In this document: piece after piece, positions 52,782 to 62,996 of the stretch | Position numbering within the stretch: position 1 is the stretch's first letter | Layout of the letters: the number at the start of each line of letters is the position of its first letter | Origin: JALYOC01 sp036675345 | GTDB lineage: Bacteria; Myxococcota; Myxococcia; Myxococcales; Myxococcaceae | Assembly: GCA_036675345.1 (NCBI GenBank) | Contig: JAKFFE010000031.1 | Span: 186,001 to 250,000 of the forward strand | Direction of reading: 5' to 3' | DNA length: 64,000 nt | Position numbers and translations under genes: made by a program | Notes under the pieces: generated by a model | Seen by the model: only the letters and a program-made list of their open reading frames with translations | The model's database searches: none | Told to the model about the DNA's origin: nothing

Positions 52782-53391
52782 CGGTCAGCTCCTGGAGGGT
52801 GACTGCACGTAGACAGAAACGGATCAGCTCGGAGATCACCGCCTCCGAGGCGGGACGGAAGGTCTGGGGAGAGAGGGGGGAGACCAGCGCCTCCCCGATC
52901 GCGCCGACCAGCGCGGCGGCCACCACCTCCGGGTCCTGCCGGGACAGCTCCTTGCGCTTCATCCCCTCGGTCAGCAGGCCGGAGAACAGCGCCCGGTAGG
53001 CCCGGCGGAAGGTGAGGCGCTCGGCCTCGATCGCCGGGTCCACCGGCTCGACCAGCAGGGCATAGGCCAGGGTGGGGTGCTCCAGCGCCCTGCGGGCGAA
53101 GGTCTCCACCGCCCCGGTCAGCCGGGTCCGGGTGTCCGGTCCCACTGCTGCGGCGGCGGTGGCCTCCACCTCCCGCCCGGCGGCCCGGCGGAACACCTCC
53201 GCGAACAGCTCCTCCTTGGAGGGGAAGTGCCGGTAGACGGTGCCGGTGGCGACCTCGGCCGCCTCCGCCACCCCGGTCACCTGCACGCCGCGAAAGCCGT
53301 GCTCGGCGATCAGCCGCTGGGCGACGCGGACGATCCGCTCGCGATCCTCGCGTCGCTTGGACAGGGTCCGCGCTGTCTCCCGGTAGGCCAC
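52750..53391 (-). CDS. TetR-family transcriptional regulator
   Basis: 213 residues. The N-terminal helix-turn-helix (about 22-60) reads R-I-V-R-V-A-Q-R-L-I-A-E-H-G-F, then T-G-V-A-E-A-A-E-V-A-T-G-T-V-Y-R-H-F-P-S-K, the TetR signature. The effector domain is not assignable, but the neighbouring acyl-CoA dehydrogenase suggests an acyl-CoA or lipid-type ligand. The start is GTG at 53391; an in-frame stop lies close upstream. The perfect operator at 53392-53421 adjoins the start codon, so the gene probably represses itself and the dehydrogenase. Confidence 0.88.
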   Translation of the reverse strand: MAYRETARTLSKRREDRERIVRVAQRLIAEHGFRGVQVTGVAEAAEVATGTVYRHFPSKEELFAEVFRRAAGREVEATAAAAVGPDTRTRLTGAVETFARRALEHPTLAYALLVEPVDPAIEAERLTFRRAYRALFSGLLTEGMKRKELSRQDPEVVAAALVGAIGEALVSPLSPQTFRPASEAVISELIRFCLRAVTLQELTDERPRRRRTA

Positions 53392-53421
53392 CCAAGGAAT
53401 GAATCACCGTTCATTCCTTGG
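53392..53421. promoter_or_regulatory. 12-bp-arm inverted repeat operator before tetR
   Basis: CCAAGGAATGAA (53392-53403) and TTCATTCCTTGG (53410-53421) are perfect inverted copies with a 6-bp spacer. The core GAATGA-N-TCATTC resembles the published Bacillus FadR box (TGAATGA-N-T-A-N-TCATTCA), which binds a TetR-type regulator of fatty-acid degradation. It touches the TetR start codon, so no separate Shine-Dalgarno can fit. Confidence 0.7.
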
Positions 53422-53468
53422 TGCAACTGCGGTGCAGCCGGGGGAACCGCGAAGGAGTCGGGAGACAG

Positions 53469-54875
<1,407 letters not shown>

Positions 54876-55134
54876 CTGGGAGGCTTCCTTCGTGGCGCCA
54901 CGGTGTTCCGGCGGGGACTGCAATGCCCATGCGCGGCGGATCCACGCAAGCAGCGGACAGTCGCCCGGAGCGCCCGCCGTGATTCCAGAGACTTAATCGA
55001 CCGACCCCACCGGCAGCGCGTCAATCTGTCGGGCCCCGCGCCAAGATGTCAGGAGGGGATTGCCAGAACGGCAGGAGGGCCGGCCCCTTGCCGGGGGGCG
55101 GCGAGGCGGAATAAAGACTCCTCTTTGTACGGCC
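54876..55134. other. Divergent intergenic region before the gmx1-type sigma gene
   Basis: 259 bp between the response regulator (minus) and the sigma factor (plus). It has a GC hairpin-like GGCCGGCCCC...GGGGGGCGGC at about 55078-55102. I searched for -24/-12 sigma-54 motifs and found none convincing. No ORF is supported here. Confidence 0.35.
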
Positions 55135-55974
55135 ATGTCCCACCCCCGCCCTCCCGCTTCACCGCTCACCGTCCCGCTGACCCGCGCCTACGCGGAGGTC
55201 GCGCAGCGTTGGCCGGGGGTGAAGGTCCACAGCGCCGACTTCGCCTCCCGGATCGATGCGGTGCTTCGATCGGGCAGGGTCCAACTGGAAGAGCTGGCCC
55301 TGGCGGATCTGCTCCTGGCCACCGCGTGTCTGGCCCAGGACCCGGGCGCGCTGGCGGTGCTGGAGGGCGAGCTGTTCCCCCAACTGGTGCCGCCGCTGCG
55401 TCAGCTCCACCCCTCCCCGGCGTTCGTGGACGAGGTGCTGCAGGCGGTGCGGGAGCGGGTGCTGGTGGGCACCCGGGAGGGCCCGCCGCGGCTGAGCAGC
55501 TATGAAGGGCAGGGCCCGCTGGTGAAGTGGCTGCGCACGGTGGCGCTGCGGATCGCGTTCTCCCTGCTGCCCGCGGAGCGGGATGACGTGCGGCTGGGCG
55601 AATCGCTGGCGGAGGTGATCCGGGCCAGCGGGGCGGACCCGGAGCTCAACGCGCTCTCCGGCGAACTCAAGGAGGAGCTGGAGGGGGCGCTGAAGGCGGC
55701 GGTGCTGGCGCTGACCTCCGAGGAGCGGCTGCTGCTGCGGATGCACCTGGTGGATGGGCTGTCGATCGACAAGCTGGATCGGATCCTGGGCGCCCACCGC
55801 TCCACCGTTGCCCGGAAGATCAACGCCGCGAGGGAGTCGCTGCTCTCCCACACCCGCCGCGAGCTCTCCTCCCGGCTGCAGATGATGGTCAGCCGCGCCG
55901 AGCTCGGACGGGTGGCCGCCCTGGTCCAGAGCCAGCTGGAAGTCAGCCTGGGACGGCTGTTGGGCGAGCCCTAG
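55135..55974 (+). CDS. Sigma-70-like factor of the Myxococcales gmx1 family
   Basis: 279 residues, resembling TIGR03001 (Sig-70_gmx1). Region-2-like sequence includes L-S-S-Y-E-G-Q-G-P-L-V-K-W-L-R-T-V-A-L-R near residues 120-140, and the C-terminal helix-turn-helix is around D-G-L-S-I-D-K-L-D-R-I-L-G-A-H-R-S-T-V-A-R-K-I. No region 1 is seen. The family is confined to myxobacteria and promoter targets are unknown. Its stop overlaps the stop of the kinase gene on the other strand (CTAG, 4 bp). Those kinases begin with a zinc-finger anti-sigma-like motif, so they may control it. Confidence 0.85.
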   Translation: MSHPRPPASPLTVPLTRAYAEVAQRWPGVKVHSADFASRIDAVLRSGRVQLEELALADLLLATACLAQDPGALAVLEGELFPQLVPPLRQLHPSPAFVDEVLQAVRERVLVGTREGPPRLSSYEGQGPLVKWLRTVALRIAFSLLPAERDDVRLGESLAEVIRASGADPELNALSGELKEELEGALKAAVLALTSEERLLLRMHLVDGLSIDKLDRILGAHRSTVARKINAARESLLSHTRRELSSRLQMMVSRAELGRVAALVQSQLEVSLGRLLGEP

Positions 55975-58865
55975 TCCAGCGATTGCCCTCGCCGCCAGGT
56001 CCTCAACTGCTGGGCCCGGCGTCTCCCGAAGCTGCCGCCCTGATCGAAGGTGCCCAAGGCCTCCTCCATCAGTCGCCGCGCGCGGGGCGGATCCCGCCGC
56101 GCCCCCACCAGCGCCCGGGCCAGCCATTCGCGGGCGTCGGCGTCGTCCAGATCTCCGGCGATCGGCATCGGAGGCACCGCCGGTTCGATCAGCCCCAGCG
56201 CGACGGAGGGCTTTCCCAGGCCGAGCTGGATCTTCCCCAGCACCAGCGCCGCGTCGGCGTACTCCGGGCTGGTCTTGCCCTGGTGCCGTTCCGCCCGCGC
56301 CACTGCCTCCTGGGCGGTCCTCAAGGCCGCCGGCAGTTGTTCCGCCTGGCGTTGGGCGTCGGCCAGCCCGGTCACCAGCAGGGTGAGGATTGGACTCTCG
56401 GGGGGAAAGCGCTGCTGGGCCAAGCCCAGTGACTCCTCGAACCAGCCCCGACCCTCCTCGGGGCGGCCCAGGTCCAGCAGCAGCGCGCCGATGTTGATCC
56501 TCAGGGAGTAGCCGGTGCTGGCCACGTCATCCACGCCGCGCTCCAGCTCCAGGGCCTTGCGCATCAGCGCCAGCGCCTGCTCCAGCTCTCCGCGCTGCCA
56601 GATCACCACCGCCAGGTTGGTGAGCACCATTCCATCCGGGCCGGTGGTGCGTTCGTAGATCGAGGCCGCGCGCTCCAGCGCCGCCTGGGCCTGATCCAGC
56701 TTCCCCACCGCCCGGAGCACCGGGCCCAGGTTCACCAGGGCGTTGGCGGTGACCGGATGTTCTCCCAGCAGCCGTTCGGCGAGGGAGAGCGATTCGCGCA
56801 GCACCGCCTCCGCCTCTTCCGGTCTGCCCATCCTTCGCAGGATCGCTCCCTGGGAGGAGAGCATCTTGGCCAGGAAGGGGTCATCCTCTCCGTGGGTCCG
56901 GCGGTGCAGCACCAGCGCGCTGCGATAGCGTTCCAGCGCCGGCTCCAGCTTCCCCTGACGGACCAGCACCCCGGCCACCGCCCACTCCAGGCGCGCCGAC
57001 AAGGCCTCGGCCCCGCCATCCACCCGCCGGATCGCGGCCTGCGCCACCTGGGCCAGCGCGTGGGCCTCCTCGTAGCGTTCCAGTCGGGCGCCCACCACAT
57101 GGACCAGCTCGATCCACGCCAACGCCTCCTGCGCGTCCTCCCGCGCCGCGGCCGCGGCCAGCGCCGACCGCCGCAGCGCCGCCTCCGCTCCGGAGGCATC
57201 CTTCTCCATCACCTTGAGCCGCCCCAGGAGGTATCGGGCCTCCGCCTCCAGCGCCGGTGCCTGCAGCGGGGTCAGCAGCTCCAGGGCCTGGGCCAGCGCC
57301 GGCGCGGCCTCCTGCGGGCGTCCCGCCATCAACGCCGGCTGGGCGCTGGCCAGCGCGGTCCGGACCCTGGCCTCCTGTTCGCGCTGTTGGGGAGTGCTGG
57401 CGTCCGCCCGGCGGATCAGCCGCTCGGTGTCGGCGCAGGTCTCCAGCGCGGGCAACTCCGGCAGGGCCAGCACGATCGCATCCAGGGTGGGGCCGTCGGC
57501 CTGCTGCAGCCGACGGGAGAGTTCGGAGACCCGCAGCCGCGCCTGATCCAGACAGGCCATCCGCAGCTCCATCAAGGGTTCGGATTGGCTCCCCTCCACC
57601 CGGGTGGCCCGGCACGCCGCTTCCCGCTGCCGCGCCCACCCGGAGGCAAAGCCGTCCAGGGCCGGGGCCACCCGCTGGAAGGAGAGGCTGGCCGCCGGGC
57701 GTCCGGTGGCGGAGAAGGCCTGCTCCACCCGGGCGCGAACCGCCGGGTCCCAGACCCCGCTCCACTGCGCCTCCGCGCCTCGGCAGAGCTGGTCCCGGCG
57801 AAGGACGAGCAGGGAGATCCCCAGCACCACCCCCACGCCCAGGGTCGCGCCCGCCGCCCACTTTGCCTTCCGGTGGGGGTCGCGGGAGAGCGCGTCCAGC
57901 AGCGCTCGCATCGACGAATGGCGGGCCGAAGGATCGGTGCTCAGCCCGCGCAGCAGCACCCCGCGCAACGCCCCGGGGACCTGCACTCCGGAGGGAAGAG
58001 CCCGGACCTGCCCCGCCAACACCGCCTCCCGGAGGCTCTTCCAATCCCGATCCTCGAAGGGGCGTTGCCCGTACAGCGCTTCGTACAGCGCCACGCAGAA
58101 GGAGAACTGGTCGGAGCGGGGGTCCACCTCCCGGCCCTCGATCTGCTCCGGGGACATGTACGCCGGCGTCCCCACCAGGGCCGCGCCCGCCTGGGTGCGC
58201 AGCGGGGCCACCCGCACCTGCTCGCGGCGCGCCAGCCCGAAGTCGGTCACCCCCACCCGGCCGTCGGCGCCCACCAGGACGTTGTCCGGCTTGAAGTCCC
58301 GGTGGACCAGTCCCTGGAGGTGGACCGCGTGCAGTGCCTCGCCGGCCTGGAGAAAATGCGAGAGCACGGTCCTCCAGCCCCGGGGTTGTTGGCGCACCCA
58401 TTCTCCGAGCCGGGTGCCCTCCACGAACTCCATCACCACGAACACCTGATCCTCGTAGGTGCCCACGTCGTAGACCGAGACCACGTTCGGGTGGCGGACC
58501 GCGGCCATCGCCTGGGCCTCTTGCAGCAGTCGGGCGCGGGCGCGTTCGTGGAGGCCCACCCGTAGGAACTTGAGCGCCACCCGCCGGTTCAGCTTCGAGT
58601 CGTAGGCCGCGTACACCACCCCCATCGATCCCCGGCCCACCTGTTCCACCACCAGGTAGCGGCCCACCAGGGCGCCTGGGGGCAGCTCGTTGGCTCCCGG
58701 TTGCGGGGACGGCTCCGGGTGGACCTGCACCGTGGCCTGAAGGCTGCTGACCTCCGCGGTGCACAGCGGACAGCCGCTGACGTGCGTCCACAGCTCCGCC
58801 GCCTCGGGGTTGGCCTCCCCACCGGCGAGCCACCGGCGCAGCACCTCCACCTGCGGGCATTCCAT
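55971..58865 (-). CDS. Ser/Thr kinase with N-terminal zinc-finger (ZAS-like) motif and TPR region (copy 1)
   Basis: 964 residues. The N-terminus M-E-C-P is followed by H28-x3-C32-x2-C35 (H-V-S-G-C-P-L-C), the anti-sigma zinc motif. Kinase domain about 67-330: G-R-G-S-M-G (77-82), K99, H-R-D-F-K-P-D-N (188-195), D-F-G (208-210) and A-Y-M-S-P-E. One membrane helix at about 336-354. Outside the membrane come the Cys-rich sensor module (L-C-R-G-A-E, A-C-R-A-T-R, A-C-L-D-Q, T-C-A-D) and about nine TPRs. It follows copy 2 by 3 bp. Cytoplasmic zinc finger plus kinase beside a sigma gene suggests phosphorylation-controlled sigma sequestration, an inference. Confidence 0.9.
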   Translation of the reverse strand: MECPQVEVLRRWLAGGEANPEAAELWTHVSGCPLCTAEVSSLQATVQVHPEPSPQPGANELPPGALVGRYLVVEQVGRGSMGVVYAAYDSKLNRRVALKFLRVGLHERARARLLQEAQAMAAVRHPNVVSVYDVGTYEDQVFVVMEFVEGTRLGEWVRQQPRGWRTVLSHFLQAGEALHAVHLQGLVHRDFKPDNVLVGADGRVGVTDFGLARREQVRVAPLRTQAGAALVGTPAYMSPEQIEGREVDPRSDQFSFCVALYEALYGQRPFEDRDWKSLREAVLAGQVRALPSGVQVPGALRGVLLRGLSTDPSARHSSMRALLDALSRDPHRKAKWAAGATLGVGVVLGISLLVLRRDQLCRGAEAQWSGVWDPAVRARVEQAFSATGRPAASLSFQRVAPALDGFASGWARQREAACRATRVEGSQSEPLMELRMACLDQARLRVSELSRRLQQADGPTLDAIVLALPELPALETCADTERLIRRADASTPQQREQEARVRTALASAQPALMAGRPQEAAPALAQALELLTPLQAPALEAEARYLLGRLKVMEKDASGAEAALRRSALAAAAAREDAQEALAWIELVHVVGARLERYEEAHALAQVAQAAIRRVDGGAEALSARLEWAVAGVLVRQGKLEPALERYRSALVLHRRTHGEDDPFLAKMLSSQGAILRRMGRPEEAEAVLRESLSLAERLLGEHPVTANALVNLGPVLRAVGKLDQAQAALERAASIYERTTGPDGMVLTNLAVVIWQRGELEQALALMRKALELERGVDDVASTGYSLRINIGALLLDLGRPEEGRGWFEESLGLAQQRFPPESPILTLLVTGLADAQRQAEQLPAALRTAQEAVARAERHQGKTSPEYADAALVLGKIQLGLGKPSVALGLIEPAVPPMPIAGDLDDADAREWLARALVGARRDPPRARRLMEEALGTFDQGGSFGRRRAQQLRTWRRGQSLD

Positions 58866-58868
58866 GCG

Positions 58869-61793
58869 CTACCCCAGCCCGCTTTCCCGCATCCAGGCGC
58901 GCAGACGCTGGGCCCGGCGCAGCCCGTGGGGACCGGCCCGGTCGAACTGGGCCAGCGCCTCTTCCAGCAGTCTCCTGGCCCGGGGGCGGTCCCGGCGCGC
59001 CGCGAACAGCCCGCGGGCCAGCCACTCCCGGGCATCGGCGTCATCCGAATCCTGGGCCAGCGGTTGGGGGCTGACTGCCACCTCCAGCAGCGGCAGCGCC
59101 AGGGTGAGCTTTCCCTTCGCCACGTACACCTTGCCCAGGGCCAGCGCCGCCATCTTGTAGGTGGGGTGTTCCGCTCCCCGGTGCTGGAGGGCCAGCCGCA
59201 CCGCCTCTTGTCCCGCCTCCATCGCCTGGTCCAGGTCTCCCAGCTGTCGCGAGCTCTCGCAAAGGCCCACCAGCAGGGCCAGCAGGATCGGGTGCTCGGG
59301 AGGGAAGCGTTGGCGAGCGGAGCGGAGCGATTCGGCGAACCAGTCCCGGCCCTCGGCCACCTGGCCCAGCTCCGCGAGCAGCGCTCCGATGTTCGCCCGC
59401 AGGTTGTAGGCGCCGCTGCTGGTGTCGTCGATCGCCTGCTGCAGGGCGTAGGACCTCCGGCTCAGCGCCAGCGCCTCCTCCAGCCGGCCCCGGCTCCAGG
59501 CCACCACCGCCAGGTTGGTGAGGGTCGAGGACGCCGGGCCGGTGGTCCGCTCCTCGATGGAGGCTGCCTTCTCCAGCACCGCCTGGGCCTCGTCCAGCTT
59601 CCCCTGGGCCCGCAGCGCCGGCGCCAGGTTGACCATGATCTGGGCGGTGGTGGGGTGGTCGCCCAGCAGCCGCTCGGCGGTGGCGATCGCCTCGCGGTGA
59701 CTGACCTCGGCCTCGGCGAACCGGCCCAGGTTGCGCAGGGTCACCCCTTGTTCAGAGAGCAGCCGCGCGATGCCGGGATCATTCTCCCCGTAGGCGCGAC
59801 GATGAAGCACCAACGCCTGCTGGTACCGGGTGACCGCCTCCGCATGGCGGCCCTGACGGTTGAGCACCGCCGCCAAGGAGATCTCCAGCCGTGCCTGGAT
59901 CGGCGCGGCGTCGGTCTCCAGTCGGCGGATGGCGGCCTGGGCCACCTGCGCCAGCGCGTGCGCCTCGTCGTAGCGTTCCAGCCGGGCGCCCACCACGTGG
60001 ACCAGGTCCGCCCAGGCCAGGGCCTCCTGGGCATCCTCCCGGGCGGCGGCCGCGGCCAGCGCCGAGCGGCGCAGCGCCACCTCGGCGCCCTTGGCGTCCC
60101 GCTGCAGGATTCGCACCCGCCCCCGCAGGTACTCGGCCTCCGCCTCCAGCGCCGGGGAGCGCAGCTTCCCGAGCAGCTCCAACGCCTCGGCCAGCGGCGG
60201 CTCGGCCTCCTTCGCAAGGCCGGCCATCAACGCCGGCTGCACCCGGGCCAGCGCCGAGCGGACCTGGGCCTCCTGCTCGCGCTCCTGGGGGGAGGTGGCG
60301 CCGGCCCGTCGGATCAGCCGCTCGGTGTCCGCGCACAGTCCCAGGGGCGGCAGGTCCGGCAGCGCCAGCACGATCGCGTCCACGGTGGCGCCGTCGGCCT
60401 GCTGCAGCCGACGGGAGAGCTCGGCGATGCGGGTCCGGCCCTGATCCAGACAGGCCATCCGCAGCGCCATCACCGTCTCGGTCTGGGTCTCCTCCAGGCG
60501 CGTCGCCCGGCAGGCCTCGTCCCGCTGGTCCGCCCAGGCCCGGGCAAACCCATCCAGCGCGGCCGCCACCCGCTGGAAGGAGGAGGCGGCCGAGGGCCGG
60601 CCGGTGGAGGAGAACGCCTGCTCCACCCGGGTGCGGACAGCGTCGTCCCAGATCCCGCTCCACTGCGTCGCCGCCCCCCGGCAGAGCTGATCGCGCTGCA
60701 GGACCAGCAAGGAGATCCCCAGCGCCACCCCCAGGCCCAACGTGGCGCCGGCCGCCCATTTTCCCTTCCGGTAGGGATCGACGGAGAGGGCGTCCAGCAG
60801 CGCCCGCATCGACGGATAGCGGTCCTCAGGATCGGTGCTCAGCCCGCGGCGCAGCACCTGGTGCAGGGCGCCGGGGATCTTCACGCCCGCGGGGCGGTCC
60901 CGGACCCGGCCGGCCAGCACCGCTTCGCGGAGGCTTTGCCAGTCCCGATCCTCGAAGGGGCGCTGACCGCAGAGCGCCTCGTACAGCGCCACGCAGAAGG
61001 AGAACTGGTCGGAGCGGGGGTCCAGCTCCCGGCCCTCGATCTGCTCCGGGGACATGTACGCCGGGGTCCCCACCAGGGCCCCCGGCCGGGTCTGCAGGAT
61101 GTCGGGGGGTTCCTCATCCGCCCGCAGCGGGGCGGTCCGGACCTGTTCGCGGCGCGCCAGCCCGAAGTCGGTGACGCCCACCCGGCCATCCGCGCCCACC
61201 AGCACGTTGTCCGGCTTGAAGTCCCGGTGGATCAGCCCCTGGAGGTGGACCGCGTGCAGCGCCTCCCCGGCCTGGAGGAAGTGGGAGAGCACGGTCTTCC
61301 ATCCGCGGGGCTGCTGCCTCGCCCACTCTCCCAGCCGGGTCCCCTCCACGAACTCCATCACCACGAAGACCTGATCCTCGTAGGTGCCCACGTCGTAGAC
61401 CGAGACCACGTTGGGGTGGCGGACCGCTGCCATCGCCTGGGCCTCCAGCAACAGCCGGGAGCGCGCGCGTTCCTGGAGGCCGACCCGCAGGAACTTGAGC
61501 GCCACCCGCCGGTTCAGCTTCGAGTCGTAGGCCGCATAGACCACGCCCATCGAACCGCGGCCCACCTGTTCCACCACCAGGTAGCGGCCCACCAGGGCGC
61601 CCTTGGGAAGGTCGTTGGCTCCCGGCTGAGGGGTGGGATCCTCGGGCTGGACCTGCACCGTGGCCTGGAGGCTGCTGAGCTCCGCGGTGCACAGCGGACA
61701 GCCGCTGACGTGGCCCCAGACCTCCGCCGCCTCAGGCATGGACAGCGCCCCCGAGAGCCAGCTGTGAAGCGCGTCTTCGGCGGGGCACTCCAT
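58869..61793 (-). CDS. Ser/Thr kinase with N-terminal zinc-finger (ZAS-like) motif and TPR region (copy 2)
   Basis: 974 residues, a tandem paralogue of the kinase downstream. The N-terminus M-E-C-P-A-E and H-V-S-G-C-P-L-C zinc motif are shared; the kinase domain is nearly identical by eye, while the TPR region has diverged. It has one extra insertion after D-F-G (R-A-D-E-E-P-P-D-I-L-Q-T-R). All kinase residues (P-loop G-R-G-S-M-G, K, H-R-D, D-F-G) are kept. The ATG at 61793 is preferred to a GTG three codons earlier because it matches copy 1. Promoter for both probably lies in the 80 bp before it; none was identified. Confidence 0.9.
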   Translation of the reverse strand: MECPAEDALHSWLSGALSMPEAAEVWGHVSGCPLCTAELSSLQATVQVQPEDPTPQPGANDLPKGALVGRYLVVEQVGRGSMGVVYAAYDSKLNRRVALKFLRVGLQERARSRLLLEAQAMAAVRHPNVVSVYDVGTYEDQVFVVMEFVEGTRLGEWARQQPRGWKTVLSHFLQAGEALHAVHLQGLIHRDFKPDNVLVGADGRVGVTDFGLARREQVRTAPLRADEEPPDILQTRPGALVGTPAYMSPEQIEGRELDPRSDQFSFCVALYEALCGQRPFEDRDWQSLREAVLAGRVRDRPAGVKIPGALHQVLRRGLSTDPEDRYPSMRALLDALSVDPYRKGKWAAGATLGLGVALGISLLVLQRDQLCRGAATQWSGIWDDAVRTRVEQAFSSTGRPSAASSFQRVAAALDGFARAWADQRDEACRATRLEETQTETVMALRMACLDQGRTRIAELSRRLQQADGATVDAIVLALPDLPPLGLCADTERLIRRAGATSPQEREQEAQVRSALARVQPALMAGLAKEAEPPLAEALELLGKLRSPALEAEAEYLRGRVRILQRDAKGAEVALRRSALAAAAAREDAQEALAWADLVHVVGARLERYDEAHALAQVAQAAIRRLETDAAPIQARLEISLAAVLNRQGRHAEAVTRYQQALVLHRRAYGENDPGIARLLSEQGVTLRNLGRFAEAEVSHREAIATAERLLGDHPTTAQIMVNLAPALRAQGKLDEAQAVLEKAASIEERTTGPASSTLTNLAVVAWSRGRLEEALALSRRSYALQQAIDDTSSGAYNLRANIGALLAELGQVAEGRDWFAESLRSARQRFPPEHPILLALLVGLCESSRQLGDLDQAMEAGQEAVRLALQHRGAEHPTYKMAALALGKVYVAKGKLTLALPLLEVAVSPQPLAQDSDDADAREWLARGLFAARRDRPRARRLLEEALAQFDRAGPHGLRRAQRLRAWMRESGLG

Positions 61794-61874
61794 GCCAGGC
61801 ACTTACGACCTCGGGCGCCCCGGGGGCAAGACCACCGCCGGCGAAGAAAGGCTGCGACCGGCAGGGTAGGGGAG

Positions 61875-62870
61875 CTACTCCTCGTCGCCCCCGGCCGGCG
61901 CCCCACCCATCTTGGCCAGGTCCTCCTTGCGGACCCCCTCCACGTCGAACTTCCCGGCGGAGGCAGTCATCTTGTCGATGGTCTCGTCGAAGTCGGAGAG
62001 GTCGCCGCCCTTCTTGAAGCGCAGGAAGTTCAGCCGGGCCACCACGAAGTTCTTCAGGTACGGGCTGGTCAACCCCCGGGCCTTGAGGCCCTCCACCACC
62101 TTGATCACCGCGTCGTCCAGCCGCACCAGCTTCTCGGCGTGGGCGTCGTGGATCCGCAGCGCCTCCTCCAGCGGGACCTCCAGGAAGCCTTCGCACTTCT
62201 TGAGCACCGGGTGGTACGCGCCGCCGGAGTAGCGGGGCCGCTGTTCATAGACCGCGCCCAGGGTGGCAAAGGACGCCTCCTCGAACAGCGGGGCCACCTC
62301 CACCTCGGTGCGGGTGTCGCCGGCCCCCACCATCCCCCGCAGCATCCTCACCACCTCGGTGGATCGCTCCTTGAGGTTGTGGGCCTTCTCGGTGTTCAGC
62401 GCCAGGATCTGGTAGGCGACGTTCTCGTCCGCCAGCACCAGGGCGATCACCGACTGGCCTCCCAACAGCCGGGTGGCATGGAGCCGGTGGTTGCCGTTGG
62501 GGGTCCAGTACCCGCCGTCCCGGCGCACCGCCACCAGCGGGTCCAGGTAGTAGTCCACCCGCTCCATCGCCGCGGCCAGCTTCTTCACGTGGGTCTCGGA
62601 GACGTCGCGCTGGTAGGGGGTGGGCTGGACCTTCTCCACCGGCAGCGCGGCGATCACCACCGCGTGTCCGCCCAACGGTTCGCGGTACACGGCCAGCGCC
62701 TTGCCCCCGTCGCTCTCGATCAGCCGGGCCAGCTCCTCTCCCTCCGGGGTGGCCTGGGCCACATCCGAGGGGGACAGTCCCCGGGACTTCGGCTCCGCCT
62801 TCTTCCGGCGCGCCGGACGGCGGACCCGCGACTTGCCAGCAGCAGACGTCGTCTTCTTCTTGGCGGCCAT
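61875..62870 (-). CDS. ParB-like nuclease-fold protein
   Basis: 331 residues. A Lys/Arg-rich disordered start (1-35) is followed by a ParB/sulfiredoxin-like N-terminal domain (about 70-150): L-P-V-E-K-V-Q-P-T-P-Y-Q-R-D, then L-D-P-L-V-A-V and G-N-H-R-L-H-A-T, the position of the ParB CTP-site G-E-R/H-R. There is no typical ParB helix-turn-helix domain with K/R-rich recognition helix that I can identify and no parA nearby, so a chromosome-partition role is unlikely. A regulatory or nucleotide-binding function is possible. The ATG at 62870 is preceded by GGGGGA; a TTG lies one codon earlier. Confidence 0.75.
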   Translation of the reverse strand: MAAKKKTTSAAGKSRVRRPARRKKAEPKSRGLSPSDVAQATPEGEELARLIESDGGKALAVYREPLGGHAVVIAALPVEKVQPTPYQRDVSETHVKKLAAAMERVDYYLDPLVAVRRDGGYWTPNGNHRLHATRLLGGQSVIALVLADENVAYQILALNTEKAHNLKERSTEVVRMLRGMVGAGDTRTEVEVAPLFEEASFATLGAVYEQRPRYSGGAYHPVLKKCEGFLEVPLEEALRIHDAHAEKLVRLDDAVIKVVEGLKARGLTSPYLKNFVVARLNFLRFKKGGDLSDFDETIDKMTASAGKFDVEGVRKEDLAKMGGAPAGGDEE

Positions 62871-62923
62871 CAATCCCCCAGTCGGTGCGGCGGCATTATG
62901 CGGCGCCGGAGGTACGAGAAATG

Positions 62924-62985
62924 TCCCGATCGGGAAATCTGTCGGCCAGCCGGGCGACGATCGGGGAGAAATTTCCCCGATCGGG
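62924..62985. promoter_or_regulatory. Repeated palindromes CCCGATCGGG upstream of the ParB-like gene
   Basis: CCCGATCGGG occurs at 62925-62934 and 62976-62985, each followed by GAAA or its complement context, 51 bp apart; a third half-like copy CGATCGGGGAGAAA starts at 62958. On the minus strand CATAAT follows about 30 bp downstream, then GGGGGA and the start, so this is the promoter region. An operator cluster for an autorepressor is likely. Confidence 0.6.
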
Positions 62986-62996
62986 AAACCCGGCCG

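Noticed and set aside
62871..62996. parS-type partition sites near the ParB-like gene
   Set aside because: The palindromes there are CCCGATCGGG, not the TGTTNCACGTGAAACA type, and no parA is present.
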